The position numbers and the translations under genes were made by a program. 64,000 nt of DNA from Crotophaga sulcirostris (lineage: Eukaryota > Chordata > Aves > Cuculiformes > Crotophagidae), in assembly GCA_013397455.1 (NCBI GenBank), contig VYZB01000057.1:1637401-1701400 (forward strand), read 5' to 3'. Within the stretch, counting starts at the first letter, position 1. The number at the start of each line of letters is the position of its first letter. Below, in pieces: positions 12,638-25,126 of the stretch. The notes under the pieces were generated by a model. That model was given only the letters and a program-made list of their open reading frames with translations. It had not been told where the DNA came from and made no database searches.

Positions 12638-15600
12638 GAGATAAAAGAGATGGCAGATACAGCCTGAGGTAGCAGATAAACCTCTGAGCAAGGGTTGAAC
12701 AGCTGCACACACGCTCTACACAGAGCCAAATCTAAAGTGAAGAAGAAAATGAAGGGAAATAGCCCATATTTTTAGTGGAAGTTTGTTGGACTGCAAATAA
12801 CATTTGAGGATAATGTATAACAGATGGTAACTTAATGGGAAGGGAGGCAGGAGGCAATTTACAGTATGTAAATTGTTCCATGAAATATCAGGGCAAAAGA
12901 AAGCGCTCAAGGCATTAGGGGTAACGAGCAAATGATACAGAAAGTGAAGAGGCTGTGGCCTGATTGAGGTAACTGAGCACCTGCAGTAGCTGGGTACATT
13001 CTGGGAAGGGATAAAAGGATGTATGCACTGGCAATAATGTATATGGGAAAAGGGACAAAATGTACAGAGATAGGAAACAGTAGAACAGGTGCAAGGTCAA
13101 TGCACAGAAAACCAGTATAACTATCCCAAAAGAAGGGCCTGTAGGAGTGCTCCAGGGTTCTGTATCTGAATCCCAGCAAAAGGAAGGTTAGAAATCAGAA
13201 CTATATGGGGATGCATCTATGTGTTGAAGGAAAGGAATGAAATCTTATTCCCACTACTTTGAAATTTCCAGTATAAAGGAGCAAATAAGAAAAGGTTGAT
13301 ACTGCAGTCACTGAGAAAGTAAACACACAAAAGGCAGGCAGCTACGTGCTACAATAACATCCCTCTGAAACACCTCTAATCTCCCTTCAGCTGCTCCTTG
13401 ATACTAGGATGTTTTGGTTTTTGGACACATGCGTAACTATTGAAGTACTTGAAGCATGCTGCCACTGATCTTACTTGTAGATCAAGTCTTCTGGGGGAAA
13501 GGGAAAAAGACCTCGAATTACAGTTTCCAGTTTCCTAGTGAGGTTTTCTTAGCACAAAGTGCTAAAGTGTGTTTAGGTAAAGAGCTTTACTTTAAGGGCT
13601 TCTCCATTTGTATGGGTACATGAATCCATATTTACTGAACTAGGGAGAGCAACTCTAACCCATTTGTCAAGGCACTAAATTAGGAGTAAGCATTAGCAAA
13701 TGAACATTTGAATATTTAACAAAACCAGAAATCTTAATGAGGTAGCCTAACTCAAGGTTTAAACTCTAATAAAAGAAAGTGTATGTAGCAACCAAAGCTG
13801 AAATGTACACCATTGTGATTTTTTTTGCATAGGAAACCTAAGTATCACTAAATTAGAGTGACAGTGTTGAACCATGGGCACCCCTCTTCCCGAAATCCAT
13901 AATAGAACAGAATTTGTGCTTTATATGTAATACATGAGGATAATCACACGGCATCCACAGAAACCAGCCTGTGAAGCTGACAGACAATGCAGCTGACAGA
14001 AAATACCAAGGGAAGCAGAGTTTTGTAAGCATTGCACTCGGTTGTGTATCACACCCAGGCTGAAGCAGCAGCAACTTGAATCCGGGGGTCACAGCTTTGA
14101 TTCTTCTCCTGAAGCCCTGTTGAAGTTATTTTAGGCCATAAGTGCAGATGAACAAAGAACTCCATTTTTAATTCTGAGCCCAGAGATTAAGGTAGTTAAT
14201 TAAGACATGATAGCTTGCCTTGCCAGATACAATAAAAAAGAAATGGATAAAACATAGAATTATTGTGGAAAAGATGCCAGTTTTATTTAATTTTTAAAAA
14301 CTTGAAATAAATATCTGGGAGGATGTTTATTTGGTAAAGGAAAACATGAAATTAATGAGAAGGAATTTAAAAGCAGCAAGAATCATCAAACTAGAGTCAA
14401 GATAAAAACACAAAAATGAAAAAAGAAGCATTTAATAAAATTAATTCCTTATGTCTGTAGCTAAGAATATTTTCCTGCATCTGCTGTATTCTTCTCAGCA
14501 GTTACTTAGCCAAATGTAGAAGGAAAGTAGTAAGCCCCAGTGTGTGTTAGTAATATATAACTCGCACATTTTAATGAGTCTGTATTCGTCTCACTGCATC
14601 TACAAAACTCCTGCTAATAACAAGTAATTGTGTTAATGGGGGTAGTGCGAACACATTAAAGGCCATATAGACCTCTGAGAAATGGAGCCTCGAGAATGAC
14701 ACAACTGAGGTACTGCAGTCTGAGTTTAGTGCTGTTAGACTTGTCCTATAGATTCTTCTAAAATCTAGAACTAACTTATCACTATTAAAATGCCAAATAT
14801 GATTCCTACAACAGTTTGAGTTACAGTGCCAGTCTGAAAGTAACCAAAAAATGGTCTTTATTAACAGATCTGTTTCTCAGTACTGAGTTGTAACTATTCA
14901 CTTGGTTACTAAAAACATTTTTCTAATATTTTTTTTGTCCTTTGGCTCTGCAATTCCTAAGCATCCAGGCAAATTAGGTGGATACCACTTTGGCATGAGC
15001 ATCTTCAGCAGAATTATTGTGAGTAATGAATACACAGGTGTCACTAATGTTCTAACCAAGCCTGCTGAAGCTGTGTAAATGCTGAATGCTGGAGGTGAGC
15101 TGAAACAGTGTATGAAAATGAAGTGCAGTCTGTGATTGAGTAGCTAAAAAAAAGCCTTTAAGCAGCTTGCGTCTATATGTCAACAGCAGAACTAGTTGAA
15201 CTATTTAAATAGATTGCTTTCATAGAAAGGTTAGACATTCTGGTAAAAAACACAGTCCAATACCCTGACAAAAATCAAGACTTATTGTTAAATGCCATCA
15301 TATGCATGGAATCATTTTTTAACCTGAACTTGGCCCTCCTCATTGTAGCATGGCAATTTGGCTAGAGGGTGATTGTAGACCCATCGTGGAAAAGGTTTCA
15401 TGGCTTTATAATAGAAAACAAAGTGTTGTCAAATTGTTATTGAAGTGTACATGGTTTCCAAGGTGTGCTAGGCAATTTATGTAATGAAACTTTGGAACTT
15501 TCCCAAAATAAGTAAAAGGATAAGCAAGATAATGGCTTACAGACTGTTAAAACTGCTGGTCTTTAAAGTTAGTGACTTCTAATAACAAATTAAAACTTAT

Positions 15601-15735
15601 ACCTCATTTGCAATAAAAAATTGGCCTACTGTACATCTTCACACAGGATGTAAGGGAACAGCAGTGGTGTTGGAGACTGTGTGCACCAAGGGGCAGCTGA
15701 AGAATAGCCAGCCTGGCATAACCCAGCTGCAAACA
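12638..15735. other. Non-coding sequence, no gene seen
   Basis: The first few hundred bases (to about 13.2 kb) remain purine-rich with little T, as in the preceding open region, and may belong to the same unit; no LTR ends or coding motifs could be set. The remainder is AT-rich unique sequence without recognised repeats. Confidence 0.45.
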
Positions 15736-15780
15736 TCTTCTCCTGGACTGGAGCTTCTCCTGGGGCTTCTCCTGGAGTGG
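15736..15780. repeat. Short imperfect tandem repeat (CTTCTCCTGG unit)
   Basis: The motif CTTCTCCTGG recurs three times, separated by short ACTGGAG- and GG-type spacers, giving a small degenerate tandem array. Translations across it show an artificial leucine-rich repeat and are not evidence of a gene. Confidence 0.6.
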
Positions 15781-16930
15781 CGGCTTCACTTGCCTTTACT
15801 CATTGTGCCATGCAACCCTGAGGACTTAGGGACTGACATCTGTCCCTATTGCATGTTCCTCTTGTAAGTAATTTTTCCCATTTTTCTCCAATTATTGTGT
15901 TATGTTTTATTGCATTTTGTTTTCCTCAATGCCAGAATATTACTTTAGTTTTTTGGATCTAAACCTACTTGTATATAAAGAATAGATCATTGTTGCCTTG
16001 TATCGTCTTCTTGGACAAATAATTAGATGGACTGTCTTACCTTTCAGAATGAATAGCACTGTACCTGAGATAAAAATGACTTTGACACAAATATTGAAAA
16101 ATGAATTATTCAGATCAGTCTTCTTTTACATTTTGCAGAGGCAAATAAATCAAGATCCTATAGTCCTGCATAACAATCAGCGAATAAAACTGGTAGACAC
16201 TGAATGGAGCAACTTACTTCCCATTCATGCCAGAAGTGGTTTATGACAGTAATATACTGTTGGTGCTCTGTCTACCTGTAGGATTCAGATACTCTCAAAA
16301 ATGCATAAGCCTATATGTCCCATAAGTAATTTTCCTACCGCACATAATATAACACAGTGCCCTTGTCAGGCATTCTGAAATACTGGCTGGCTGGCAAAAT
16401 GGTGGAGTGAAAATATCTATAGAGTATAAATCTTTTTAGTCACATTCCTACCTGATCAAATGGAAGAATTAAGATTTTCAATTTCTTAGCTATGTCACTG
16501 AATCAGTCCTTTCCAATCACTTGCTCCACTTGAATATACCTCCTTCTAAATTCCTCCTATTGCTTAGATAGCCCCATAGATGACTCCACCCAGTTCTGTG
16601 TGCTCTCTTCTTCCATTTTGTGCATGTTACTAAATTAAGGAATGAGATAAGCTAAGTAAATATTCCTGACCTAAATGACAGAAAGTAGAATAAGAAAATA
16701 AAGCTATGTTCAAAAAGCCAATAAAACAAATAATGCTAGCCTGGTGAAGTGAATGAAACTTAGTCTGCAGTGTTGCACAGTTTGATTTACTGCTCTGCTC
16801 AGGGGTTCTTGTACATCCTGGGCACATGGCTTATCAGTTTTTGTGCTTCATTATTAACTGTGAAAAGCCCTTTTCCTTGTCATAAAGAATGAAAGCATGA
16901 TACACATTTAAAAGGTAAGTTTTTCAGACT
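15781..16930. other. Non-coding sequence, no gene seen
   Basis: Unique AT-rich sequence. Open frames at about 16.0-16.25 kb (plus) and 16.63-16.83 kb (minus) are short and carry no motif. Confidence 0.5.
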
Positions 16931-17020
16931 TCTCAAGAAAGAATAGGGAGAATAGTTCTCAAGAAAGAATAGAATTCTCAATAAAGAATAATAGAATATT
17001 CTTCAAGAAAGAATAGAATC
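16931..17020. repeat. Degenerate minisatellite, about 22-bp unit, 4 copies
   Basis: The core TCAAGAAAGAATAG recurs at about 16932, 16959 and 17003, with a variant TCAATAAAGAATAATAG at about 16978. The units are joined by AGAATTCT- and GGAGAATAGT-type spacers. The copies differ by substitutions and small insertions, so the array is old or was never homogenised. Confidence 0.8.
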
Positions 17021-19849
17021 CTTTCCTCCAAACCCCAAGGACAAACCTATTAAAATAAAAATATTCAAATGAAATAACTAAATATGAATAAAAAAGAGAT
17101 AGGAACTGGGCCTTTAGAAGTGTTAGCTTCAATAAAAAGAAGTGATTTCAGAAGCAGTCTCTGTCTAGGTATTATTTCTCTATGGCATATACCCAAGATT
17201 ATTGTTGAAAAGTGTCTTTTAGTCTTCCAGTACATTAAAATAAAGTGGCACAACTCACATTTCCTATTGGTATTTTCTTCATTTTAAAAGCATCAGAGTA
17301 CCAAAGGAAGTATTTTAAATTGATGTGCATTGACTTGAATATTGGTACTAAGATTTTTTCTATACTGCCTGCAAGCAAAAATCACAGAACTATGGTGTTT
17401 CCATAGCAACTGCATTTTAATGAGGTGAAATTTCCAGTTTGATAGAGCTGAACAACTAATAATGTCAGCTTCCAATGTTGCAGAATCTCAGATGTCAGGA
17501 AGGGTCAGCATAAAACACAGGGCTAAAATTGATTCTTTGCTACATTCGTCTTTATTGCTAGTATAATTTGGGGGAAAAGCCAGTAAAAGATATGATTAAA
17601 ACAGTAATCTTATTTTCACATGCTTCTCATATCATAAAGCATCAGCATTCAAAATTTATCAATATAAAGTTTATTCATATGTCTCTGTAAGAAACATTAT
17701 GCTCTCTACTGCAAGCTCACTTCTCACTTTTGAGTTTTTACTCCGCAGTACTTCATAGGAGAGTTCTGAAAATAGTTTTGAATTAGTGGGTTTCAGTAGA
17801 CATCAACTTGCCCTCAGTGTATGCTGATGTTTGTTAGTCAGAACATCAAAACCCATTAGCAACTTCTGCTGTAAAATCACAATTCCCTTAAGGTCAAGAA
17901 CTGCGCTCAAGTGAGATTTCTCTTTAAGAACTCAGAAGAAATCACAAATTGGCATCTACCTTTTAAAGTCAATGGAAGTTCTTTCAAAGGCTAAACAGGT
18001 TTTGGTTTTGTTTTTTTTTTCAATCCCTTTCTCTGTGTCTGTGGTCTAACAAAAGCTTTCCTGGAGGTTTCCTGTGTCTTTAGGCTGGAGAAAATTGGAG
18101 AAAGATGAAGCTAAAGAACAAATTGATCCCTGTGACAGGAAACCTCTTTCCTAGGTTAATAGTGCAGCACATGGCCCGTGTGTTAAGTGATCTTATTCAG
18201 CTCCGCCATGGTAATGGCTTTATCAAATAAAGTGATGCTAAAATTAATTCATGTTGCGGTGTGAATTGCAGCCCCTCCCAATATAATCTAAATGAAAATA
18301 AAATTTTAAAAAGAATAATAATAAAAAACTGTTGAGATACTTTTAAAAAGTAAGCTGCAATTTAAAGAATTAATTTCCAAAAATTAAGATTTTAAGTAAA
18401 ATTTCAAACATCGAGGTGCTTACAATAAAATCAGAGCTGAGAACTTAGGAACTTGTGCAGAAATTTCTTGTTAAGAGGTAATTTTTTTCCTGTGTTTCAT
18501 CATGAACCATATGGCTCCATCTATGTTAGTATGTAATCATGCCATTGCCTGGCTTGGACACCAACTGCCAAGGAAAGGCCTACGCGCGCACTGTAGGAGC
18601 ATCTAAAAAAGGGTATCCATATGGAGATTCCCTATTGGTAGGGACTGATTTTATTTCCTGAGCTGTGTTTGGGACTCTTGTGAATCACTGGCTGGCTTGG
18701 GCCAAATCTGTGCTGGAGACCATCCCCATGCCCCTGTTAAACAGGCAATGGACATCCTTCTCTGGGAATGTTCCCCAGTCCTTTTTTTGGTTCATACTCA
18801 TCTATTTTATTGTTCTAGTAAAAAAAAACAAGTAAAAAATGGCCAAACCTCTATGTATTGTTTTGTTAGTAGCGTGCTACACCCTGAAGATTATATAAAT
18901 CTCCTTATGAACTGTGAAACAAAATATACCCTAGCATCATTGGAGAGCATCTTTAGGATCTACTGAATGCAATTGATGTGTAGTATTTTCAGTGATTTAA
19001 CACAGTTTTCACTGCAATCCCATTTTAACTTGACCAGAGTTAGTTGAGAGTTTTTGAAAATTTCATCACCCAAAAGTTGGTACAGTGCAAAATCTCTGTA
19101 AATTTATTTTTATGTATGTATATATCTTTCCTTGACAGATAATTTCAGTCCTCTATATTCAAATTTCTGATTTAGAACCTTAAGGTAGATTAAGAAATGG
19201 TTATATTTTAAATAGATAATATGTTAGTGTATGAAAATTAAACCATCTCAAAATATTTCCAATATAGCCCTACACAGTCATTTCTTCTACTTTTTCATTA
19301 GTTTAATTTTATTATCCATGCAGTGACTACTAGCAATATTATACACAGTTAATCAAAAAAAATGAGAAAGTTGACCTCACAAACTGGTAAAAAAATATAA
19401 AATAAAATATTAACATAATAATAGCACACTATCTTGAATAATTAATTAGATTTCTTTAAAATTAAATTGTTTTACATGCAGAAACATGAATGCCATTAAT
19501 TCAGCAGAACTGTATATGGTTTAAGTTACAAATTTGTCCCCAGAGATTCTGTTTGTGTTTACTTTGAATTTTACATGAATGCTGATTTCAGAGTGCTTAT
19601 ATTTGTGGCACATCTGTGGGCTGTGGTGGGGGGTAAGAGGTGATGTTGGAGACATGATTGTAGTGGGGATGCAGCACCCAGCAGAAGCCATGGAAAATAT
19701 TTAACTAAGACATCTCAATATCAGCTTTAAGTCATCCTGCAAACCATCCTGCAATTGTCTTTCTAGCTGAGCTCTTTGTAAAAGAGGTGATGAGTAGGAC
19801 GCCTGTCTTTCCATGGTTATGTGATGGTGCTGGAGACACTGGTCCTCCA
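17021..19849. other. Non-coding sequence with one conserved-looking block
   Basis: No gene or transposon was recognised. The block around 18150-18300 has mixed composition, several homeodomain-type TAAT/ATTA cores and a CCGCCATGG stretch. That texture is common in vertebrate conserved non-coding elements; see the finding on it. The rest is AT-rich. Confidence 0.45.
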
Positions 19850-19865
19850 TGCCCATGCATGGGCA
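19850..19865. repeat. 16-bp perfect palindrome
   Basis: TGCCCATGCATGGGCA reads the same on both strands and is centred on ATGCAT. It lies in a locally GC-richer patch (about 19.6-20.5 kb). It may be a binding site for a dimeric factor or simply chance; nothing else around it favours either. Confidence 0.9.
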
Positions 19866-20347
19866 CTAGTGCGGCTGAGGATCACCACTGCCATCTAAGG
19901 AGACACAAAGAGGCATACATGGACAAACAGACTACTGGGATGTGTGAGAGCCCCTGGCCTCCTCCTAGTGTTCTGACAGCCTGATGCCAACATCTGTAAT
20001 ATTTTTGTCATGCAGCCATTAACTCGTGTGTATTGCGGCAAAAATGCCAGCTTTTTAGGAAGGAGAGCAAACTGAATTTAGGTGGTAATAGCCCTTCAGC
20101 ACTCTAGAAATTACCATTGTCCTTGCTTTGGAGAGAAAAGTATGTTTGTCTTCTCTTTTAGATATAGTGTTCCTAAATGACATCTAAGACTTGAGGCTTA
20201 GCATCCCCCACTCCTGCCTCCCTCTCTAAAATAAACCTGTGGGGATAAAAACTTCATCCAGGGGACCCCTCACAGCACCCTTCAGAAAGCTGTGGAGCAG
20301 AAGCATTACCAGTGCCATGCAGAGGAATTGTGCAGCTTGTGAAAGCT
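19866..20347. other. GC-richer non-coding patch
   Basis: This part is noticeably less AT-rich than its surroundings. It keeps short frames open on both strands up to about 20.5 kb. None encodes a recognisable domain, and opposite-strand openness of this kind follows from composition. No repeat family was recognised. Confidence 0.4.
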
Positions 20348-20377
20348 GTACCCAGGCTCTGCATCCTGCCTGGGTAC
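20348..20377. repeat. Perfect inverted repeat, 10-bp arms and 10-nt loop
   Basis: The arms GTACCCAGGC and GCCTGGGTAC are exact reverse complements separated by ten bases. The transcript of either strand could form a stable short stem-loop. It is shorter than a microRNA precursor stem, and pairing does not continue outward beyond the arms. Confidence 0.9.
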
Positions 20378-23300
20378 TGCCCAGGTGCCCCTCTGCATCC
20401 TCCTGGGAGGAGCAAGGTGCCAGACCAGTCTGCCTTTGCCCCTTACTGTCCCACTGTGCTTGTGCGTGCAAGGGCTCCTAAGTGCCCCAACCTCAATGCA
20501 AAGAAATGGTTCTCATTGCAAAACAGGAAAGCTGTGAAATGTTTTGTGTTCAAACAGGAAATTGTAACATTAGGATGTAACAACCCTCTCCTTAACTGTG
20601 ATTTTATCTAGATTACTCTGTTATGATTAATGGCATTATTTAAACAAGATGAAAATTTATGATATGTGAACAGCTAGGAGCAACATATAAATGATGTTTA
20701 AGTGGTGAATGTGACTTATGAATATCCAATATATTAGACTGAGAGAACGCAAAATGTAAGAGATGGTCCCTGCTCTATAAATCTAATAAGCTAAGTACAA
20801 GAAGACAAAATGTCTGATGTGATAGATGGGAAAGCAAAGGGCAAGGGTGATATGATTGCAAGCAGTGGCAGCAGTCTTAGATCTGCAGGACATTGACCTT
20901 GCTAGAGAAAAAGGGTTGAAAAGTAATGCTGAGGAGGAGGGGATATATCTCCTAACTAGAGCCTTTCCTGACATTTACAACTAGGTTGCAAATATCCAGC
21001 ATATGACACCTTTATCTTTTCAGTTTCCTTTGTAAACCATATTAAAGCTGCTAAAACAGCTAAACAGACTGTGCTATAATTTGAAACATGCTTTAATATT
21101 AAGCAGAAGATTCAGTTTTAAATCACATGACAATATGGAAGTAATTAGAAGTGTTCATGTTCACTGGGCCTCCTCCGAATTGTGGTATTTGCATAAAAAT
21201 ATTAGACAAGCTGCCAGATAGAAAATTGTATGCAGTTGTGCTTTGCAGAATGTTTTAACTTGATAAACTTCAAAATACCCAGGCACAGAGAAACCTTGCC
21301 ATTCTGTATATTAATGTAAATAATTGAGTTTTCTCAACATTAATTTCTGTTATCTGCAGTGATTATCATAAGAAATGTATTTATTACAAACTTTTGAAAA
21401 CGACAGCTTATTTTATTTCATCTTACTTCAAAAAATAATTCTGATTGGAAAAATCTGTAGCATAGCTGAAGAATACACATTTGCTACTAGCTGCCATTTA
21501 GCAAACTTTCACCAGCCTGACCAGCAGTGGGATAGCACAGTGCTCTAATTAGCAGTGTTCCATGGCATTTATTTCTCCCATTAGCATGGTAAACCAGGAC
21601 ATGGCATTTAAATAGCTTGCTTTAATAATAGGCAATATGTCTGCAGCAACATTGGATGAGAAGCAAGGGGTTGTAAGCTCCTGGCTCTGAGCTTCATCCA
21701 TTAGATTGCACCACAATCATATTTCCAGATGTCATTGAATATTAGTAAGTCACTGACAGACTCATAGCAGCATTTTGGCATAAAAGTACTTGGATGCCTG
21801 GGTAGAAAAACTGTGGGATTCACACAAAGAAAGAAGCTTGGGAATGTATATCTTGGGTGGTCTACAGGTTAGACTGTATTCTCCATGGCTTCTTTGGAAA
21901 GCTAGAACGCCATGGTCCACGTGATTCATTACAAAAAGTTGCAGCTATGGGTTAGTTTCCATAATGGAAAATGACACCTAAGGACCCTTACCCACAAATT
22001 TAAGTTCTGTAGTATTTTCCTCTGTAAAGTAGTAACATCACAATAAATGTTCATATTAATGCAGTGTTGCTGGATGTCTGTGGGCCGATGTTCGTAATTT
22101 AGCAAGCACTGGGGAAAAGATCATCGCAATGGGGGGCATGTGACCATTGTCACCCAGTAAGGCATTGACAATAAGAAGTCCCAATGGGCTTATTTTACAT
22201 GCCTTGTATAGGTGTGTGGGTTCCTATCCATCATGGCCTGAGCTGCTTCTGTCTACAGTGCCTCTGAGGTCAGGGCTGGGGTCAGAGCCAGCACCTGTCA
22301 TGCATTTGCCTTTCCCCACTTGGCATGCTGGCTGAGTGGCTGCAGGGTTAAAATCTGAATGAGGATTATTTAGAGAGTTCAATTTCAAGAGTGAGCTCAA
22401 ACCCAAGCTAAAATGACAGTGTGAATATATCAACCAGAACATTTCATTTCAGCCCAAGATTTTTAAAAGCCTATTACTCTCGCATTAGTTTCAGAGAAAA
22501 TGTCTAATGGAGACATGAGATAGCACTCAAAAGATATAAAGCTGGCAAAAATGACTGGTGGAAATTTCAGTTTTTCATATTACTGATCCACGAGTATTTA
22601 TATCAGATGTTAGGGAGAAGGAAGATATTCTGATTTTGTTTGGAATAAATAGAAAAAAAATATTATGGATTCTCTTTAGTTAAGGTGCAGTTAAACTTAT
22701 TCTCAGAGTTATATGTCTTTCAAATAGTAAATATTTTAAACATAAATTCAGCAAAAATTTCAAGTGATGCATTTTAGTAATTATGGGCAGGATTGTGAAG
22801 AGGTTCATAACCAATGGGACATAAAGTATCTAACAGAAAGTTCAGTTTATGGGCCTGTTGTAATTCAAGCATATATTTAATTTTTATTGTGATAAATAGT
22901 GCTCAGGGTGGTGAGATATCTGTGCATAGGTTGAGTTTAATTTGGGAGATTAACAGTGTTGAAGAATTATAATCAAAGAATTTTCTGTCTGCTGGAAACT
23001 TCTATACACAGGCTGTTGATCAAGCAAGAAGAATGATTTAGCAAACTGTGCTGGTTCTTCCTATTTTCTTGAAATTTAAAATGGATAAAATCTCATCTGG
23101 GAAGTCTGCAGGTTGTTTTACTCCACTCAGTTTAGTATTTAATGCCTATTAAGGGTAATTTTTCTGAAGCAAAATTTAAACCTAACTGAAAGGAGAACTA
23201 TTTGTAGACATAAAATACATCTTACCCGCAGGCATAAGGAGTAAATCACTGTGCAAATTTTCAGTGCCCTGAAGAGAAGAAATGTCCTAGCTCTACGTAA

Positions 23301-24952
23301 GAAGTGGTTTCTATCTGTTGTGAAGAAAGCATGTAATTCCATCTAAGACTGTAAGCCTTCACACAGTTTTCCTTGTGCAGTGAGCATTGTAAGGTCTTTC
23401 TCCAGGTGAATGCTTCCAGCAATGCTGTCAACATACTTTATTTCCATTGCTACTGTTGAAATTTGAGCAATCACAACGGTTGCTCCTGGGGCAGGGATCA
23501 ATTAGTGAACATGCTCCATCCAGCAGCCGTTACTCAACTTTGGCCTCTGCTACTCAACTCCTCCCTGCTTCCCCTTGCCTGCTTTCCTGACAAGCTTTAC
23601 ATGCTTGGGATTCTTTAAGCAAGAACTTCTGCCAAGGTTAATCTTGAGTTAGTACAGAGTTACCCAGGGCACCCACTGGCAGAAAATGGAAAAGAGCTGC
23701 TAGCATGACATTAAAGATTATTGACAACTTGTCAAAGAGCCAAGGAATTCCTGGCAAATGTCCTGTCTCAGCTTCTGAAGGCATGATGGATAACCCATCG
23801 TTAATTGTCTTCATCTCATCAACTGTATGTATGTCCCCAAACTGCCCATGGAATCACACTTTGAGGTCTGAATCTTTAATTACTGGATCTAGCATTTACT
23901 TTTCATAAATATCTTCTTGAATTTGTTGCAAATTGCCACACACACATTTGATCATACATGGCAATATAGGAAGGCATTATCACCATTGCATCCAACAGGA
24001 TGGTGGTTAACCCTATTCAGCGCTATTCCCAGTGCTGTCCTGGAACTACATCTATCTACTCATCAGGTCTCAGAAGCTTCTGCTGTGGTGGTTTTGCATA
24101 TACGTTTGCGACAGACAGTAAAAGGCAATAACACTATAATTATAAATGCACACTTGAAACTGACACTACAGAAACAAAATATCTGTTGCCAAACAGCAAT
24201 AAAATTAAACACAGGGAGAAAAAAATCACGCGACTTTTTCACAAGACCAGTTGTTGGGACTGAGTCTCTAGAAAAAGTGATCAGTGATGTGTTTAAAACC
24301 ATACCAGTTTTTGATGCATCAGGAATGTGAAGGAAGCTGCGATTCTTCTTTCCTCTGGTTCTAACAGAGAATAATTTCTCAAGTACACAATAGTCTGCCT
24401 GAATTGAAAAAGCAAAAATGCTTCCCAGACCTCCAAAGCAGAATATTTAAATTATTTACCAGAAAAATCCTGCAATTCCAGAAATGTATGATGTGGTACA
24501 AATTCAATGCAAATAGTGATGGCACAGTTCTTCAAAGTCAAGGTAAACATATCTCAAGGCAAAGTTGGAAGTTAAAATTGATATGGTACAGTTTTTTGGA
24601 TACAGCATAGCTAGTACTCAGAAGAGCTCCTGATAAACAAGAATGTCTTCAGCTTCAGAACAGTACCAATTTACTAGTCCATTTCTTTATACAAAGAAAA
24701 AGAGTTTGGATTTAGGAAAGCAGAGAGTGGCAGAAGTGGTGATTTTCCTGTCTACTAGGAAAATGTATTTTAAGTTTTTCATGAAGTATAAAAACTCTGA
24801 CATGACAAAAAAGGCTTAGAAACTCCAAACATTCCATGATTCAAGGTCTTTAAGGATGACTTTTTTTCAGAATGATTGTGTGGATTGCTGTAGATGCATA
24901 ATACAGAAATTTTGAAGATGCAGGGATGGAACACTTTTCTGGCCCACATTAA
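20378..24952. other. Non-coding sequence with one conserved-looking block
   Basis: No gene was recognised. The 137-codon plus frame at 23917-24330 has no motif and low plausibility as protein. The block at about 21480-21650 contains TCTAATTAGCAG, CCCATTAGCATGG and TTTAAATAGC elements and looks like a homeodomain-rich conserved non-coding element; see the finding. No transposon was recognised. Confidence 0.4.
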
Positions 24953-24983
24953 GATCTATCTATCTATCTCTCTATATATATAA
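24953..24983. repeat. ATCT tetranucleotide microsatellite running into TA repeat
   Basis: Three to four ATCT units are followed by CTCTCTATATATATA. The compound structure is typical of slippage-prone microsatellites and may vary in length between individuals. Confidence 0.85.
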
Positions 24984-25126
24984 ATGTTCTTGCTTCACAC
25001 AACAGTAACCTTAACAAGAAATTAAGAGTGAGAATAACTTTCTTACCCTTCACAGCCAAAACCCCCACACTTTCAAAATACAAGGGTTATCAGATAGAAA
25101 ACAGGGCCAGATTGATTCAGCAGAAG

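Noticed and set aside
17483..17520. Faint resemblance to a CR1 3' end (CAGAATCTCAGATGTCAGG)
   Set aside because: Only a few short matches; no continuation into the GGAAGGGACCT block or the C-terminal coding region.
23917..24330. 137-codon plus-strand open frame
   Set aside because: No recognisable domain or compositional signature of coding sequence, and an overlapping opposite-strand frame is also open.
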